Position numbers and translations under genes: made by a program
Notes under the pieces: model-generated
Told to the model about the DNA's origin: nothing
The model's database searches: none
The model's input: the letters and a program-made list of their open reading frames with translations, nothing else
Origin: Kocuria salsicia
Lineage (GTDB): Bacteria > Actinomycetota > Actinomycetes > Actinomycetales > Micrococcaceae
DNA length: 64,000 nt
Direction: 5' to 3'
Assembly: GCF_007681555.1 (NCBI RefSeq)
Contig: NZ_VELE01000004.1
Coordinates: 1 to 64,000 of the forward strand
Shown here: positions 17,540 to 27,449 of the stretch, in pieces
Position numbering within the stretch: the first letter of the stretch is position 1
Layout of the letters: each line of letters opens with the position of its first letter

Positions 17540-18517
17540 TCAGTTCCAGTTCTTGGCGAGCAGCTCCATGGAGGTCAGGACGTCCGGCTGGCGGGTGGCC
17601 GTGGGGGAGATCATGAGCTCGTCCGCATCCGCGTGCTCGGCGAAACGGTGCAGGTAGTCGACCACCGTGTCCGGGGTGCCAGCGCCGGTGTAGCTGATCA
17701 TGTGCAGCACCTGGGACGCGGCGGGGGAGGCCATGACCATGTCCATTTCCTCCTCGGTGAACTCGCGGCCGCGGCCCACCATGGCGCGCACGCGGGAACG
17801 CTGGGAAGCCTCGAGCTGCCGAGCGGCGTCCTGCGCGTCCTCGGAGACGATCACGTTCACCGCCGCGATCACGTACGGCTCGGACAGCTGCTCCGAGGGC
17901 TGGAACTGGGAGCGGTAGGCGGCCACCGCGTCCACAAGGGCGTCCGGTGCGAAGTGGGAGGCGAAGGCATAGGGCAGTCCATAGGCGGCGGCCAGCTGGG
18001 CCCCGAAGAGGGAGGATCCGAGGATGGTCAGGGGCACGTTGGTGCCAGCGCCCGGAACCGCGTTCACGCCCGGGACGATCGAGTTGCCGCTCAGGTAGCC
18101 CTGCAGCTCCTTGACGTCCTGCGGGAAGTTCTCGGCAGCCTCCGGGGAGCGGCGCAGCGCCCGGAGCGTGCGCGGGTCGGTGCCCGGCGCGCGTCCGAGG
18201 CCCAGGTCGATGCGCCCGGGGTGCAGCTCGGCGAGCGTGCCGAACTGCTCGGCCACGGTCAGCGGGGAGTGGTTGGGCAGCATGACGCCGCCGGAGCCCA
18301 GCCGGATGCTCTCGGTGTGGGCGGCCACGTGCGCGATCAGCACCGCGGGGGCTGAGGACGCGATCGTGGACATGTTGTGGTGCTCGGCGTACCAGACGCG
18401 CGAGTAGCCCAGACGCTCCGCATGCTGGGCGAGCGTCACGGAGTCCGCGAAGCTCTGGCCCAGGGACTGGTCCTCGCGCACGGTGGCGAAGTCGATGACC
18501 GACAGGGGCAGTGCCAT
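17540..18517 (-). CDS. LLM-class flavin-dependent monooxygenase-like oxidoreductase
   Basis: Luciferase-like TIM barrel of 325 aa. Recognisable family motifs are [21 protein letters not shown] near the N-terminus, [15 protein letters not shown], and [13 protein letters not shown]. Such proteins use reduced FMN and oxygen on many substrates; none is indicated here. Two flavin reductases lie within 3 kb and could supply FMNH2, but that is only proximity. ATG has GGAAAGG upstream. Divergent from the AlkB gene. Confidence 0.85.
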   Translation of the reverse strand: MALPLSVIDFATVREDQSLGQSFADSVTLAQHAERLGYSRVWYAEHHNMSTIASSAPAVLIAHVAAHTESIRLGSGGVMLPNHSPLTVAEQFGTLAELHPGRIDLGLGRAPGTDPRTLRALRRSPEAAENFPQDVKELQGYLSGNSIVPGVNAVPGAGTNVPLTILGSSLFGAQLAAAYGLPYAFASHFAPDALVDAVAAYRSQFQPSEQLSEPYVIAAVNVIVSEDAQDAARQLEASQRSRVRAMVGRGREFTEEEMDMVMASPAASQVLHMISYTGAGTPDTVVDYLHRFAEHADADELMISPTATRQPDVLTSMELLAKNWN

Positions 18518-18623
18518 TTCAAAACCTTTCCAGAAGAAAACTTACTGTGGAAATAACGGCCTCGGCGGCGGGGGTATTCCTGGTGGCGTTCCCGGTGTCG
18601 GACGGGTGGCCTATGGTGCGGTC

Positions 18624-19331
18624 ATGGCCGAGTACGAGGTGGACGAACTCTTCACCGTCCCCCGCGAGCGGGCTGTCCTGGTGCCCGGCGCGGTCCACGT
18701 TCCGGGGTGGCTGGACCCCGCGCGGCAGCAGCGGTTGGTGGATGTCGCCCGTGAGTGGGTGCGCGCCGCTCCCATGGAGCACAAGGTGCTCGCCGGCGGC
18801 GGGCGGATGTCCGTGCAGTCGGTCATGCTCGGCAGCGGCCGCGCGACCTACGGCTACGGCGCGGACGGTGGCTGCCGGGCCCCGGAGCTGCCGGAATGGT
18901 TGGTCGCCCTCGGCGCGCGGGCGGTCGCGGACGCGTACCTGGGGGACCCGGGGCACGACGTCGGCCTCCCGGACGCCGCGCGCCTGGTCCGGGACTTCGC
19001 TCCGGACTCCGCGCTCGTTAACTTCTACGACGACGCCGCCCACATGGGCATGCACCAGGACAAGGACGAGTTCTCGGCGGCGCCCATCGTCTCTCTCTCG
19101 CTCGGTGACACGTGCGTGTTCCGCTTCGGCAACACCGAGACCCGCGCCGCGCCCTACCAGGACGTGGAGCTGCGCTCGGGGGACCTGTTCGTCTTCGGAG
19201 GGCCCTCCCGCTACGCGTTCCACGGTGTCCCCAAGGTGCTCCCCGGAACGGGCGGGCGTCAGCTCGGGCTGAAGAACGGCGGGCGGCTGAACATCACGCT
19301 GCGCATGACCGGAGGTTGCGGCGGCAGGTGA
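18624..19331 (+). CDS. alkB: AlkB-like alkylated-DNA repair dioxygenase
   Basis: Fe(II)/2-oxoglutarate dioxygenase of 235 aa that removes methyl lesions from DNA or RNA bases. NFYDDAAHMGMHQDKDE holds the HxD iron ligands. The third ligand is the His in YAFHGVPKV, and the 2-oxoglutarate Arg pair lies in LNITLRMTG. Length matches bacterial AlkB. ATG 18624 is preceded only by a weak ribosome site. It stands alone, divergent from the LLM gene. Confidence 0.9.
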   Translation: MAEYEVDELFTVPRERAVLVPGAVHVPGWLDPARQQRLVDVAREWVRAAPMEHKVLAGGGRMSVQSVMLGSGRATYGYGADGGCRAPELPEWLVALGARAVADAYLGDPGHDVGLPDAARLVRDFAPDSALVNFYDDAAHMGMHQDKDEFSAAPIVSLSLGDTCVFRFGNTETRAAPYQDVELRSGDLFVFGGPSRYAFHGVPKVLPGTGGRQLGLKNGGRLNITLRMTGGCGGR

Positions 19332-19418
19332 GGGTGCCTGAGGCCGTCGGTCGCTAACGTTTCCCCCGGGACAAACCCGGCCGGGCGGCGTCGTCATCGG
19401 CGGTGACAGACTGGAGCC

Positions 19419-19946
19419 ATGAAGAGCGAGCCGTTGGATCCCAGCCCCACCGAGACGCAGGTGGAGCGCTACCGCACGCTTGCCGCGGACCACGCCGTGG
19501 GGGTGGGGGTGGTGTGCGCCCGCTACCGGGGCAAGGACCACGCCATCACCGTCACAGCGTTCGCGGACGTCTCCTACGACCCGCCCACCATGCTCGTGTG
19601 TCTCTACGACATGGGCCGCATGTGCGAGGCCGTGGCGAGCACCGGCACGTGGACCCTGTCCCTGCTCAACGTGGACCAGCGCTCCGTGGCCAACTGGCTC
19701 GCAAGCCCCGGCAACCCGGTGGACGGCCTGCTGGACACCGTCCCCTTCCACCGCACCGAGCGCAGCGGTACGCCGGTGATCGACGGCTGCCTGAGCTGGT
19801 TCGAGCTCGACACCGTTTCCACCCACACCGCCGCCACGCACCTGGTGGTGGTCGGCAGGGTCACGGCCATGGGCAGGGGTGACGACGCCGGGCGGGCCGA
19901 CCGCCCGCTGATCCACTTCGCGCGGGAGTACCGGGGTCTGGTCTGA
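19419..19946 (+). CDS. Flavin reductase-like (FMN-binding split-barrel) protein
   Basis: Protein of 175 aa with the flavin-reductase domain order: an early AITVTAFADVSYDPPTMLVCL strand pair (cofactor loop), then FELDTVSTHTAATHLVVVGRV near the end. Members reduce free FMN/FAD with NAD(P)H, often for partner monooxygenases. Substrate and partner are not evident. A second, more distant paralogue follows after 214 bp. Confidence 0.75.
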   Translation: MKSEPLDPSPTETQVERYRTLAADHAVGVGVVCARYRGKDHAITVTAFADVSYDPPTMLVCLYDMGRMCEAVASTGTWTLSLLNVDQRSVANWLASPGNPVDGLLDTVPFHRTERSGTPVIDGCLSWFELDTVSTHTAATHLVVVGRVTAMGRGDDAGRADRPLIHFAREYRGLV

Positions 19947-20160
19947 CAGCGGAGGACCGAGGACCGAAAACCGTCGCCGACTGCGCTGCGAGCCTGCGGT
20001 TCTGTCCCCCAACATGACGTTCTTCGACGCGGTGTGGCCCAGAATGTGGACTGGCAAAGAATAGGTTGGACAGGATTCGCCTGGAAGGATCTACAGTGGC
20101 CGGAAATTAGCGGAAAGAAACCGCCGATCCCGGAGCACAGCCGTGTGAGAGGAACCCATC

Positions 20161-20820
20161 ATGCCGGAACGCGTCAGCCACACCACGTCCACCACGCCCC
20201 AGAGCCCGGACTCGGGGCCGGCGCCCGAGACCGTTCCCTCGTCCGGCGCCGAGGCCGAGCGCGTGTCCGCGCAGGCCGTGGACCTCGTGGCGCCCACCGA
20301 GGCCCTGCGCAGCGATCCGGCCCTGACGGAAGGGTTCAAGTCCGCGTTCGGCCAGCACCCCGCGGGCATCGCGATCATCACGGCGACCGGCCCCGAGGGT
20401 CCGGTGGGGCTCACTGCATCGTCGGTGTCCTCCATCTCCGCGGACCCGCCCATCCTGGGCTTCTCTCTGCAGGCCAGCCGCGGGTCGGCCGCGGTGGTGG
20501 CCGCCGCGACGTCGTTCGTGGTGCACTTCCTGGACGCCGACGACGTCGACCTCGCCCGCTCCTTCGCCGTCTCCGGCGCACCCCGCTTCGGGGACGACAT
20601 GCCCTGGACCACCCTGCCCACTGGCGAACCGCGCCTGACGGACGTGCGCCGAGTGCTGCGGGCCATTCCCTTGGCACGGATCAAGGCGGGCCCGTCCCTC
20701 GTGTTCAACGCGGCCGTGGTGGAGGTCCTGGGCATGGAGGGCTCCGGCCGTCCGCTCGTGTACCACCAGCGCCAGTTCCACGGCCTGAGCGAGGAGTCGG
20801 TCCTGGGACTGCGTGCCTGA
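20161..20820 (+). CDS. Flavin reductase family protein
   Basis: Protein of 219 aa. After a Ser/Thr/Pro-rich N-terminal tail of about 60 residues comes the flavin-reductase core: FGQHPAGIAIITATGPEGPVGL (in two strands), SSVSSISADPPILGFSL and a C-terminal PLVYHQRQFHGL. The HPAGIAIITA and YHxxxF patterns are typical of the family. The 5' gap (19947-20160) contains no further gene that I can support. Start has GAGAGG upstream. Confidence 0.78.
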   Translation: MPERVSHTTSTTPQSPDSGPAPETVPSSGAEAERVSAQAVDLVAPTEALRSDPALTEGFKSAFGQHPAGIAIITATGPEGPVGLTASSVSSISADPPILGFSLQASRGSAAVVAAATSFVVHFLDADDVDLARSFAVSGAPRFGDDMPWTTLPTGEPRLTDVRRVLRAIPLARIKAGPSLVFNAAVVEVLGMEGSGRPLVYHQRQFHGLSEESVLGLRA

Positions 20821-20859
20821 GTCGTTCCCGGTCGCTCAAGTTACTTTTTATTGCATAGG

Positions 20860-20888
20860 TTGACGCGGCATGTATCTCGTCGTAGATT
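20860..20888 (+). promoter_or_regulatory. Sigma-70-type promoter of yceI
   Basis: TTGACG (20860-20865), a 17-bp spacer and TAGATT (20883-20888) form the clearest housekeeping promoter in the window. It would give a leader of about 53 nt. The sequence just upstream is A/T-rich. Confidence 0.75.
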
Positions 20889-20947
20889 AGTTTCCGAAGC
20901 AAGCAGTTGGACGTCGAACGGCGCCCGCCAACCCGAAGGAGTACGAC

Positions 20948-21505
20948 ATGAGCACCCTCGAAGGCATGACCCCCGGCACCTGGACCCTGGACCCGGCTCA
21001 CACGGAGGTGGGCTTCTCCGTCCGCCACGCGGGCATCTCCAAGGTCCGCGGCGTCTTCAGCGACGTTTCCGGCGAGCTGAACGTCACCGATGACTCCGCC
21101 AACAACACCGGCCTCGTCACCATCCAGACCAACTCCGTGGACACCAAGAACGAGGGCCGTGACAACCACGTGCGCAGCGCCGAGTTCTTCGACGTCGAGA
21201 ACTACCCGCAGATGACCTACAAGATCACCGGCGTGGAGCTCAACGGCGACGAGGGCACCGTCAAGGGCCAGCTGACCCTGCGCGACGTGACCAAGGACGT
21301 GGACCTGGCCGTCGAGTTCAACGGCGTGGCCGTGGACCCGTTCGGCGCTACCCGCGCCGGTTTCAGCGCCTCCACCTCGATCTCCCGCAAGGAGTTCAAC
21401 GTGACCTGGAACGCCGCCCTCGAGACCGGCGGGGTCATGGTCTCGGACAAGGTGAACATCACCCTGGACGTGGAGTTCACCGCTCCCGAGTCCAGCTCCA
21501 ACTGA
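20948..21505 (+). CDS. YceI family protein
   Basis: Protein of 185 aa with a lipocalin-like YceI barrel. Family marks are GTWTLDPAHTEVGFSVRHAGISKVRG at the start (seen in parts), NHVRSAEFFDVENYP in the middle and TWNAALETGGVMVSDKVNI near the end. Members bind polyisoprenoids or amphiphiles. No signal peptide is present, so it is cytoplasmic as read. It has its own strong promoter, an AAGGAG ribosome site and a terminator, so it is a single-gene unit that is probably well expressed. Confidence 0.88.
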   Translation: MSTLEGMTPGTWTLDPAHTEVGFSVRHAGISKVRGVFSDVSGELNVTDDSANNTGLVTIQTNSVDTKNEGRDNHVRSAEFFDVENYPQMTYKITGVELNGDEGTVKGQLTLRDVTKDVDLAVEFNGVAVDPFGATRAGFSASTSISRKEFNVTWNAALETGGVMVSDKVNITLDVEFTAPESSSN

Positions 21506-21563
21506 GCTCGGCTGCAACTGAGCCAGAGCTGGACGCAGTGAGCCACTGACTCCGGACAGCACT

Positions 21564-21602
21564 GAACGCGCCCCTCAGGACACAGTCCTGAGGGGCGCGT
21601 TC
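21564..21602. terminator. Bidirectional terminator between yceI and a small membrane gene
   Basis: A perfect 18-bp stem (21564-21581 and 21585-21602) closes over a 3-nt loop. It lies between convergent genes. Confidence 0.85.
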
Positions 21603-21634
21603 TGTGCGCACGCTGCCCGCTCTCGGGGCTGCCG

Positions 21635-21841
21635 TCAGCGCAGGGACTGCACCACGAAATAGACGACCGGCACCAGGATGAGCCCGATCAGCGCAATGCG
21701 GCGCACCCGCACCTCCATGCGCGCGGGGTTGACGTGATGACGGGTCGGGTGGCGATCCGCCTCGGTGTTGAGGTCACTCGCTGTCTGATCGGCGACGTGG
21801 CGCGAGTCGCCCTCCTGCGGCGGGTCGGACGGGATGTTCAC
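21635..21841 (-). CDS. Small single-span membrane protein
   Basis: A 68-aa protein: a polar N-terminal 45 residues, then one hydrophobic helix (IALIGLILVPVVYFVVQSL) at the very C-terminus. GTG at 21841 is favoured over GTG 21847 because AGGAG then sits 6 bases upstream. I do not recognise the family. It follows crgA by 49 bp on the same strand, so it may be co-transcribed and concern the envelope. Confidence 0.6.
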   Translation of the reverse strand: MNIPSDPPQEGDSRHVADQTASDLNTEADRHPTRHHVNPARMEVRVRRIALIGLILVPVVYFVVQSLR

Positions 21842-21890
21842 GGGCACTCCTGACGGGCCTGGCGGGCGGGATGGCTGACCGGGGCCGGGG

Positions 21891-22697
21891 TCATCGCCAG
21901 CGGGTGGTCATGATCAGGCCGGTGAGCATGAACCCGAGCCCGATCACGAGGTTCCAGACGCCGATCCCGGGAATGGGGATCAGGCCCTGGAAGAGGTAGT
22001 AGGAGATGATCCACAGCAGAGCCACGATCATCAGCCCCACCATGATGACCTTGTACCACGTGGGCGTGGGCTGGTAGTCGACAGCGCGGCGCTCGCGCTC
22101 CTCGGCCTTGGCCGCCTTCTCCTCGCGGCGCTTCGCGGCCAGTTCGCGCTTGCGGCGGGCCTTGAGCTCGGCCGGCGTCTCCTCGGCAGTCTCCGTACTC
22201 TTGGCGGCCGCGCCCGTGGCCCTCTCGCTCCTCGAGCCCTCAGCGGCAGCGGACGCCGCGGCGTCCGTCCGCGCCGTCGCACCGACCCTGCTCGCGCCCT
22301 TGCGGGGGTTGTTCCCGGCGCGCTTCTTGCGGCCCGCGGACTTTGCGCCCCCGGCGGACGCGGCATCGCCCTCGGCTCCGGTGGCTGCGTCCGCATCGGT
22401 GCCTGCCGTGGCGGTGCCCGTGCTCTTGCCCGCCGCCTTCTCCGAAGTGCCGTGCGCGCGGGCAGCGGGGGCGTCGTCGTCGACCAGCTCGTGGTCCGTG
22501 ACCGCGTCCTTGGCGGAGACGGACGTGGAGCCGGCATTGCGCGCCGCGTGCCGTTCGAAGGAGGCCGCCGCGCTGTTACGGGGGAGGATCTCGGCGGCGA
22601 GGGCCGCGAGCTCGCGGTCCCGATCGGTCAGGACGAACTGCTGGGCGTCGTCGTCATCCTTGCGGGAGCGGCGGAAGCGCTTCTGGGACTGGGCCAA
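21891..22697 (-). CDS. crgA: Cell division protein CrgA with a long N-terminal extension
   Basis: The C-terminal 75 residues are a clear CrgA: PTPTWYKVIMVGLMIVALLW, a second helix, and IPGIGVWNLVIGLGFMLTGLIMTTRWR (given here as parts of the two-helix domain). CrgA joins the septal machinery and interacts with FtsZ/FtsI/FtsQ in mycobacteria and streptomycetes. Here about 190 residues of Ala/Lys/Glu-rich, low-complexity sequence precede it, while the family is usually near 85-95 aa. The start is TTG with AGGAGG 11 bases upstream. Neighbouring trpG and pknB match the usual actinobacterial order. Confidence 0.9.
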   Translation of the reverse strand: MAQSQKRFRRSRKDDDDAQQFVLTDRDRELAALAAEILPRNSAAASFERHAARNAGSTSVSAKDAVTDHELVDDDAPAARAHGTSEKAAGKSTGTATAGTDADAATGAEGDAASAGGAKSAGRKKRAGNNPRKGASRVGATARTDAAASAAAEGSRSERATGAAAKSTETAEETPAELKARRKRELAAKRREEKAAKAEERERRAVDYQPTPTWYKVIMVGLMIVALLWIISYYLFQGLIPIPGIGVWNLVIGLGFMLTGLIMTTRWR

Positions 22698-22898
22698 TGC
22701 TGTTCATTCCTCCTGATGGGTGGGCTCCCGGTGAGGGGCCGGCCGGGGCGGAGCGCGGGTGGGTCGCTGCGGCCCGAGGCACCTCATCCGCCCGGCGCGG
22801 TGCGGGGCCCGGTGTGAGATCGGCGTTCAGTCTATCGGCCGCCTCGGGCGTAGACTTGCGCACGTTCTGTCAATTGGTGAACGCGCAGGAGTTCTTGA

Positions 22899-23540
22899 GT
22901 GTCCGTGAAGATTCTCGTGGTGGACAACTACGACAGCTTTGTCTACACCCTGGTGGGCTATCTCCAGCAGCTGGGCGCCCAGACCACCGTGGTCCGCAAC
23001 GACGACCTCGACGTCTCCGCCGCCACCGCCTTGGCCGGTGAGCACCAGGGCGTGCTGCTCTCTCCGGGCCCCGGTGCCCCGGCGGACGCCGGCGTGTGCT
23101 CGGACCTGATCCGCTGGGCCGAGGTGAACCAGAAGCCCTTGCTCGGGGTGTGCCTGGGCCACCAGGCCCTCGGCGAGGTCTACGGCGCCCGCGTGGGTCA
23201 CGCCCAGCAGCTGATGCACGGCAAGACCTCCCGCCTGGTCCACAACGAGGACAGCGTGTTCCCCGGCGTGCCCTCCCCGTTCACCGCCACCCGGTACCAC
23301 TCCCTGGCCGTGGACGCGGACACCGTCCCGGACTGCCTGGAGGTCACCGCCACCACCGACGACGGCCGCGCGGTCATGGGACTCAAGCACCGCAGCGCAC
23401 CGCTGCACGGGGTCCAGTTCCACCCCGAGTCCGTCCTCACCGAGGGTGGTTACCTCATGCTCGGCAACTGGCTCGAAAGCGTGGGCCAGCACGGTGCGGC
23501 GGCCGCGGCGGCGGGGCTCTCCCCGCTCATGACCGCCTGA
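22899..23540 (+). CDS. pabA: Anthranilate/aminodeoxychorismate synthase glutamine amidotransferase
   Basis: Class I glutamine amidotransferase, 213 aa, which supplies ammonia to anthranilate or aminodeoxychorismate synthase. The catalytic Cys is in LLGVCLGHQAL and the His/Glu pair is in GVQFHPESVLTE. N-terminal ILVVDNYDSFVYTLV is typical. GTG start with CAGGAG upstream. In actinobacteria this copy beside pknB is usually labelled trpG or pabA. No partner synthase component is nearby, so folate or tryptophan use cannot be separated. Confidence 0.9.
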   Translation: MSVKILVVDNYDSFVYTLVGYLQQLGAQTTVVRNDDLDVSAATALAGEHQGVLLSPGPGAPADAGVCSDLIRWAEVNQKPLLGVCLGHQALGEVYGARVGHAQQLMHGKTSRLVHNEDSVFPGVPSPFTATRYHSLAVDADTVPDCLEVTATTDDGRAVMGLKHRSAPLHGVQFHPESVLTEGGYLMLGNWLESVGQHGAAAAAAGLSPLMTA

Positions 23541-23674
23541 GCGGACTCCTTCGCCCCTCGCGGCACACCACGACGCCGGGCGCGAACCTTGCGGAGGCGG
23601 CGGACCGCCGCCGTTCGGAGATCCCAGACGCGCCGACCTGCGAGCCCCTCGAACCGTGAACGCACCACCAACGA

Positions 23675-23712
23675 CGAACGCCCCGGACACCATCGAGTGT
23701 CCGGGGCGTTCG
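23675..23712. terminator. Bidirectional terminator between pabA and pknB
   Basis: A perfect 16-bp stem (23675-23690 and 23697-23712) with a 6-nt loop lies between the convergent pabA and pknB genes. Confidence 0.85.
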
Positions 23713-23721
23713 CTCATCCGC

Positions 23722-25674
23722 TCAGCCGTTGCCACGGCCCCCGCGTGACGCCGTGGGCCGTGGTGTGGCGTGGCTCTGGGTGGGTTGGGCCGTGGGCGCC
23801 GTCGTCTCCTCCTCAGTGGGCGTGGGCTCCGCGGTCTCCTCCTGCGTGGGGGTGGGGGAGGGCGTGGTTCTGCGCGCCACAGTCAGCGTGATCGTGGAGC
23901 CCTGGCTCACGGACGAGCCGGCGGGCGCGGACTGCGCGAGCACCGTGCCGGTCTCGGCGTCCTGCGTCTCCTCGATCTTCACGTCCGAGCCCAGCCGGAC
24001 GTCCAGCGCGCGCAGCGCCTGCTCCGCCTCCGCGCGGGTCATGCCCACGACGTCCGGGACGGTGACCTTCCCGGAGGAGACCTGCAGCTTCACAGCGCTG
24101 CCTTGTGCCACGGAGGTGCCCGGAGTGGGATCGCTGGAGATCACCACGTTCTCCGCCACGGTGGCGCTGTTGACAGTGGTCACCTCGCCCACGCCCAGTC
24201 CGGCCTTCTGCAGCGCCTGACGGGCGTAGTCCAGCGACTGACCCACGAGGTCTCCGGGGACATCCACGTTCTCGGGCCCGTCCGAGACCACCACGGCCAC
24301 GGTCGAGCCCTCGTCCACCTCTGTCCCGGCCGTGGGGTCCATGCTGATGACGTGCTTGTCCGGCACGCTGCTGTCGTGCTTGGTGGTGAACGCGGGGTTC
24401 AGCCCGGCGTCGCGCAGGGTGTTCTCAGCGGTGGTGCTGTCCATCCCCACCACCTGGGGGACGCTCACGCGAGTCACCTGCTCGGCCTGCTGGGACTGCC
24501 ACCACTGCACTCCCATGACTGTGCCGACGCCCAGCAGGGCGAGCAGCAGCAGGAGGAGGACGGGCAGCAGCCAGGCCCGTCGCTTGCGGGGTGCCGCAGC
24601 GGTGGCGGGGGCGGCCACGGGCACGGGGTCCGTGGCGTCGTCCGGATCGAGGTCCCCGTGCTGGGCGGGTGTGGGGCCCGAGGGCTCGGCGTCCTCGCTT
24701 CGCCCCGCCGCGGTCACCGCCGCGGCGGGTGCACCGGCACCCACCGCGGGAAGGGTCTTGGTGCTGGAGTCCCCGGCCAGTGCAGTGTCGATGGGCTGGG
24801 TCGCGCCGAGGTCCCCGGGCAGGGTCGCGCCGAGGTCGCGCAGGGCGCGTCGCATCTCCCCGGCGTCCGCGAAGCGGTCCTCGGGGTTCTTCGCGAGCGC
24901 ACGCTCCATGAAGCGGTCCACGGCGGGTGGCAGCTGGGGATTCAGCGCCGACGGCGCCGGCGGAGCGTCCCGCACGTGCTGCGCGGCGATCGCCACGGAG
25001 GACTCGCCCACGAACGGGGCGCGCCCGGTGAGCATCTCGAACATCACGCAGGCGGCGGAGTAGAGGTCCGAGCGGGGATCCACGGCAGCGCCGCGGGCCT
25101 GCTCTGGGGAGAGGTACTGCGCGGTGCCGAGCACTGCCTGCGACTGCGTGAGCGCGGCCTGCGTGTCCTCCACGGCGCGCGCGATCCCGAAGTCCATGAC
25201 CTTGACGCCGCCGTCCGGTGTGACCTTGACGTTGGCCGGCTTGATGTCCCGGTGCACGATCCCGGCACGGTGGCTGAAGGACAGCGCGTCCATGATGCCG
25301 AGCATGTACTCGACGGCATGCTCGGGGGTGACCCCGTCACCGTGGATGAGCTCCCGCAGGGTCTGGCCGGGGACGTACTCCATCACGATGTAGGGCCGCA
25401 GCACCCCGTCAGGGCCCTGGGGAGTGATCTCGCCGGTGTCATAGATGGCGACGATCGAGTGGTGGTTCAGGGACGCCACCGCGTGGGCCTCGCGCTGGAA
25501 GCGCTCGTGGAACGTCTCGTCCGCGGCGAGCTCCGGTCGCAGGATCTTGATCGCCACGCGGCGCCCGAGCCGGACGTCCTGGCCCAGGTGCACGGTGGCC
25601 ATGCCGCCACGGCCAATGATCTCGCCCACCTGGTAGCGGTTGTTGATCAGATCAGGAATCGAAGACGCCGCCAT
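23722..25674 (-). CDS. pknB: Serine/threonine kinase with PASTA domains
   Basis: Membrane kinase of 650 aa. The kinase domain (about residues 10-270) has GRGGMATVHLG, the lysine in VAIKILRPEL, HRDIKPANVKV and MDFGIAR. A single membrane helix follows near residue 375. Three extracellular PASTA repeats come next (starting VSVPQVVGM, VDVPGDLVG and VTVPDVVGM), then a Thr/Pro-rich tail. PASTA modules bind peptidoglycan fragments. It is the last gene of the operon, 5 bp after the second kinase gene, and is expected to control growth and division together with PstP and the FHA proteins. Confidence 0.96.
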   Translation of the reverse strand: MAASSIPDLINNRYQVGEIIGRGGMATVHLGQDVRLGRRVAIKILRPELAADETFHERFQREAHAVASLNHHSIVAIYDTGEITPQGPDGVLRPYIVMEYVPGQTLRELIHGDGVTPEHAVEYMLGIMDALSFSHRAGIVHRDIKPANVKVTPDGGVKVMDFGIARAVEDTQAALTQSQAVLGTAQYLSPEQARGAAVDPRSDLYSAACVMFEMLTGRAPFVGESSVAIAAQHVRDAPPAPSALNPQLPPAVDRFMERALAKNPEDRFADAGEMRRALRDLGATLPGDLGATQPIDTALAGDSSTKTLPAVGAGAPAAAVTAAGRSEDAEPSGPTPAQHGDLDPDDATDPVPVAAPATAAAPRKRRAWLLPVLLLLLLALLGVGTVMGVQWWQSQQAEQVTRVSVPQVVGMDSTTAENTLRDAGLNPAFTTKHDSSVPDKHVISMDPTAGTEVDEGSTVAVVVSDGPENVDVPGDLVGQSLDYARQALQKAGLGVGEVTTVNSATVAENVVISSDPTPGTSVAQGSAVKLQVSSGKVTVPDVVGMTRAEAEQALRALDVRLGSDVKIEETQDAETGTVLAQSAPAGSSVSQGSTITLTVARRTTPSPTPTQEETAEPTPTEEETTAPTAQPTQSHATPRPTASRGGRGNG

Positions 25675-25679
25675 GCCCG

Positions 25680-27449
25680 CTACCCGTCTGTACCGGTGCC
25701 CGGACTGCCCGGAGTGGCGGGCGCCGCCACGGCATCGCCGTTCGAGCCCTGCCCGGACGTGCCCTGGCCGGAGGAGTCATTGCCGGTGCTCGTGCCGGGC
25801 TCCTGCGCCTGGGCGTCCGAAGCGCCCTGGGTGGGGTCTGCCGCGCCGTTCGTCGCACCGCCGTCGTCAACCCCGCCCTGGGTGGCGCCGCCGTTCGCGG
25901 GCTGGGTGGGAGCCGCGGGCGCGGCGGTCTCCTCACGCGCGGGCGAGGTGGCCTCGCGGGAGCTTCCGGTGTCGGCACCGGAGTTCTGCGTGGCGCTCGA
26001 GGACGGGGTCCAGGCCACGTAGAGCACCACCGTGGAGCCGATCTCCACCCGGGAGCCGCCCTCGGGATCCGAGGAGACCACGGTGTTCTCGGCCTTGCCG
26101 GTGCCCTGCTGCAGGCGCTTGTCCACGTTCACGCCGAGCGCGACGATCTCGTCCGAGACGCTCTGGGCGTCCCGGCCCACGATGTTGGCGGGCAGCGTGA
26201 CGGCGTTCGCGTCCGTGGGGCTCACGGTGGAGGACGTCACGGTTCCCGGCTCCGGGGAGTCCGAGGAGTCCCGGCCGGTGAGGAACCAGACACCCGCCAC
26301 GGCGAGCACCACGAGCAGGATCAGCAACGGCAGGAGCCAGGCCCAGACGGAGCGCCCCCCCGACTTCTCGGCCTTGCGGGACCCGCGCGCGGAGTGGTCC
26401 ACGGCGTCGAACTGAGCCGTGGAGGGGTGCGCACTGTACCTGGGATCCGGGCGGTCCGCCGCGGCGGCCGAGCCTGTCCCGATCGCCGCGGGGGAGGCGG
26501 CCGTGCCGTCCATGGCCCGCGTGCGGGGACCCGTGACGGGGGTGATCGCCTCCGTGGGCTGGTCTTCCTGCGTGTACTTCTCCGACAGCAGCGGCGCCAT
26601 GCCCGGGACCATGGCCACGGCGGACTTCACGTCCCCCCGGCGCAGAGCGTCGACGGCGTTGGCGAGCTTGCCCGCGTTGCCCGGCCGGTCCTCCGGGTCC
26701 TTCGCGAGCATCGACATGATGAGCGCGCGCACGGGTTCCGGCACCGAGTCCGGCAGCGGCGGCGGGTTGTCGTTGACCTGCGCCAGGGCGATCGCGATCT
26801 GCGACTCCCCGGTGAAGGGACGCCGGCCCGCGAGCAGCTCGTAGCCGATGATCCCCAGGGAGTAGATGTCCGAGGAGCCGGTGGCGGTCTGGCCCGTGGC
26901 CTGCTCCGGCGCGAGGTACTGGGCAGTGCCCATGACCTGTCCCGTGGCGGTGAGCGGCACCTGGTCCGCGAGGCGGGCGATGCCGAAGTCCGTGACCTTG
27001 ACCCGGTTGTCCGGGGTGATGATCAGGTTGCCGGGCTTCACGTCCCGGTGCACGAGGCCCTGGGCATGCGCGGCGGCCAGGGCGCGCGCCGTCTGCCCGA
27101 TGTAGTTGAGCACCGTGTCCGGGTCCACCGTCTTCTGCCGGTCGATGATGTTCGACAGCGGTTCACCCGGCACGAGCTCCATGACCAGGAAGGCCGAGCC
27201 CTCGTCCTCGCCGTAGTCGAAGACGTTGGCCACACCGGGGTGGTTGAGCAGCGCGGTGTGCCGGGCCTCCGCGCGGAAGCGCTGGAGGAACGTGGGATCC
27301 CCGTTGTACTCGTCCTTGAGGATCTTCACCGCGACGATGCGGCCCAGGACCTGGTCCTTGGCCTTCCACACCTCGCCCATGCCGCCGATGGCAATACGTT
27401 CCGTGAGCGCGTAGCGACCGCCCAGAATGGTGTTCGACGATGGTCTCAC
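25680..27449 (-). CDS. pknA: Serine/threonine kinase, PknA-like, with one PASTA-like repeat
   Basis: Kinase of 589 aa: [32 protein letters not shown] and VTDFGIARL are all present. A single membrane helix lies near residue 375. One PASTA-like module ([19 protein letters not shown] onward) and a long Thr/Ala/Gly-rich C-terminal tail follow. Mycobacterial PknA lacks a PASTA domain, so this protein is longer than that model. The GTG start overlaps the pbpA stop by 4 bp. Confidence 0.93.
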   Translation of the reverse strand: MRPSSNTILGGRYALTERIAIGGMGEVWKAKDQVLGRIVAVKILKDEYNGDPTFLQRFRAEARHTALLNHPGVANVFDYGEDEGSAFLVMELVPGEPLSNIIDRQKTVDPDTVLNYIGQTARALAAAHAQGLVHRDVKPGNLIITPDNRVKVTDFGIARLADQVPLTATGQVMGTAQYLAPEQATGQTATGSSDIYSLGIIGYELLAGRRPFTGESQIAIALAQVNDNPPPLPDSVPEPVRALIMSMLAKDPEDRPGNAGKLANAVDALRRGDVKSAVAMVPGMAPLLSEKYTQEDQPTEAITPVTGPRTRAMDGTAASPAAIGTGSAAAADRPDPRYSAHPSTAQFDAVDHSARGSRKAEKSGGRSVWAWLLPLLILLVVLAVAGVWFLTGRDSSDSPEPGTVTSSTVSPTDANAVTLPANIVGRDAQSVSDEIVALGVNVDKRLQQGTGKAENTVVSSDPEGGSRVEIGSTVVLYVAWTPSSSATQNSGADTGSSREATSPAREETAAPAAPTQPANGGATQGGVDDGGATNGAADPTQGASDAQAQEPGTSTGNDSSGQGTSGQGSNGDAVAAPATPGSPGTGTDG

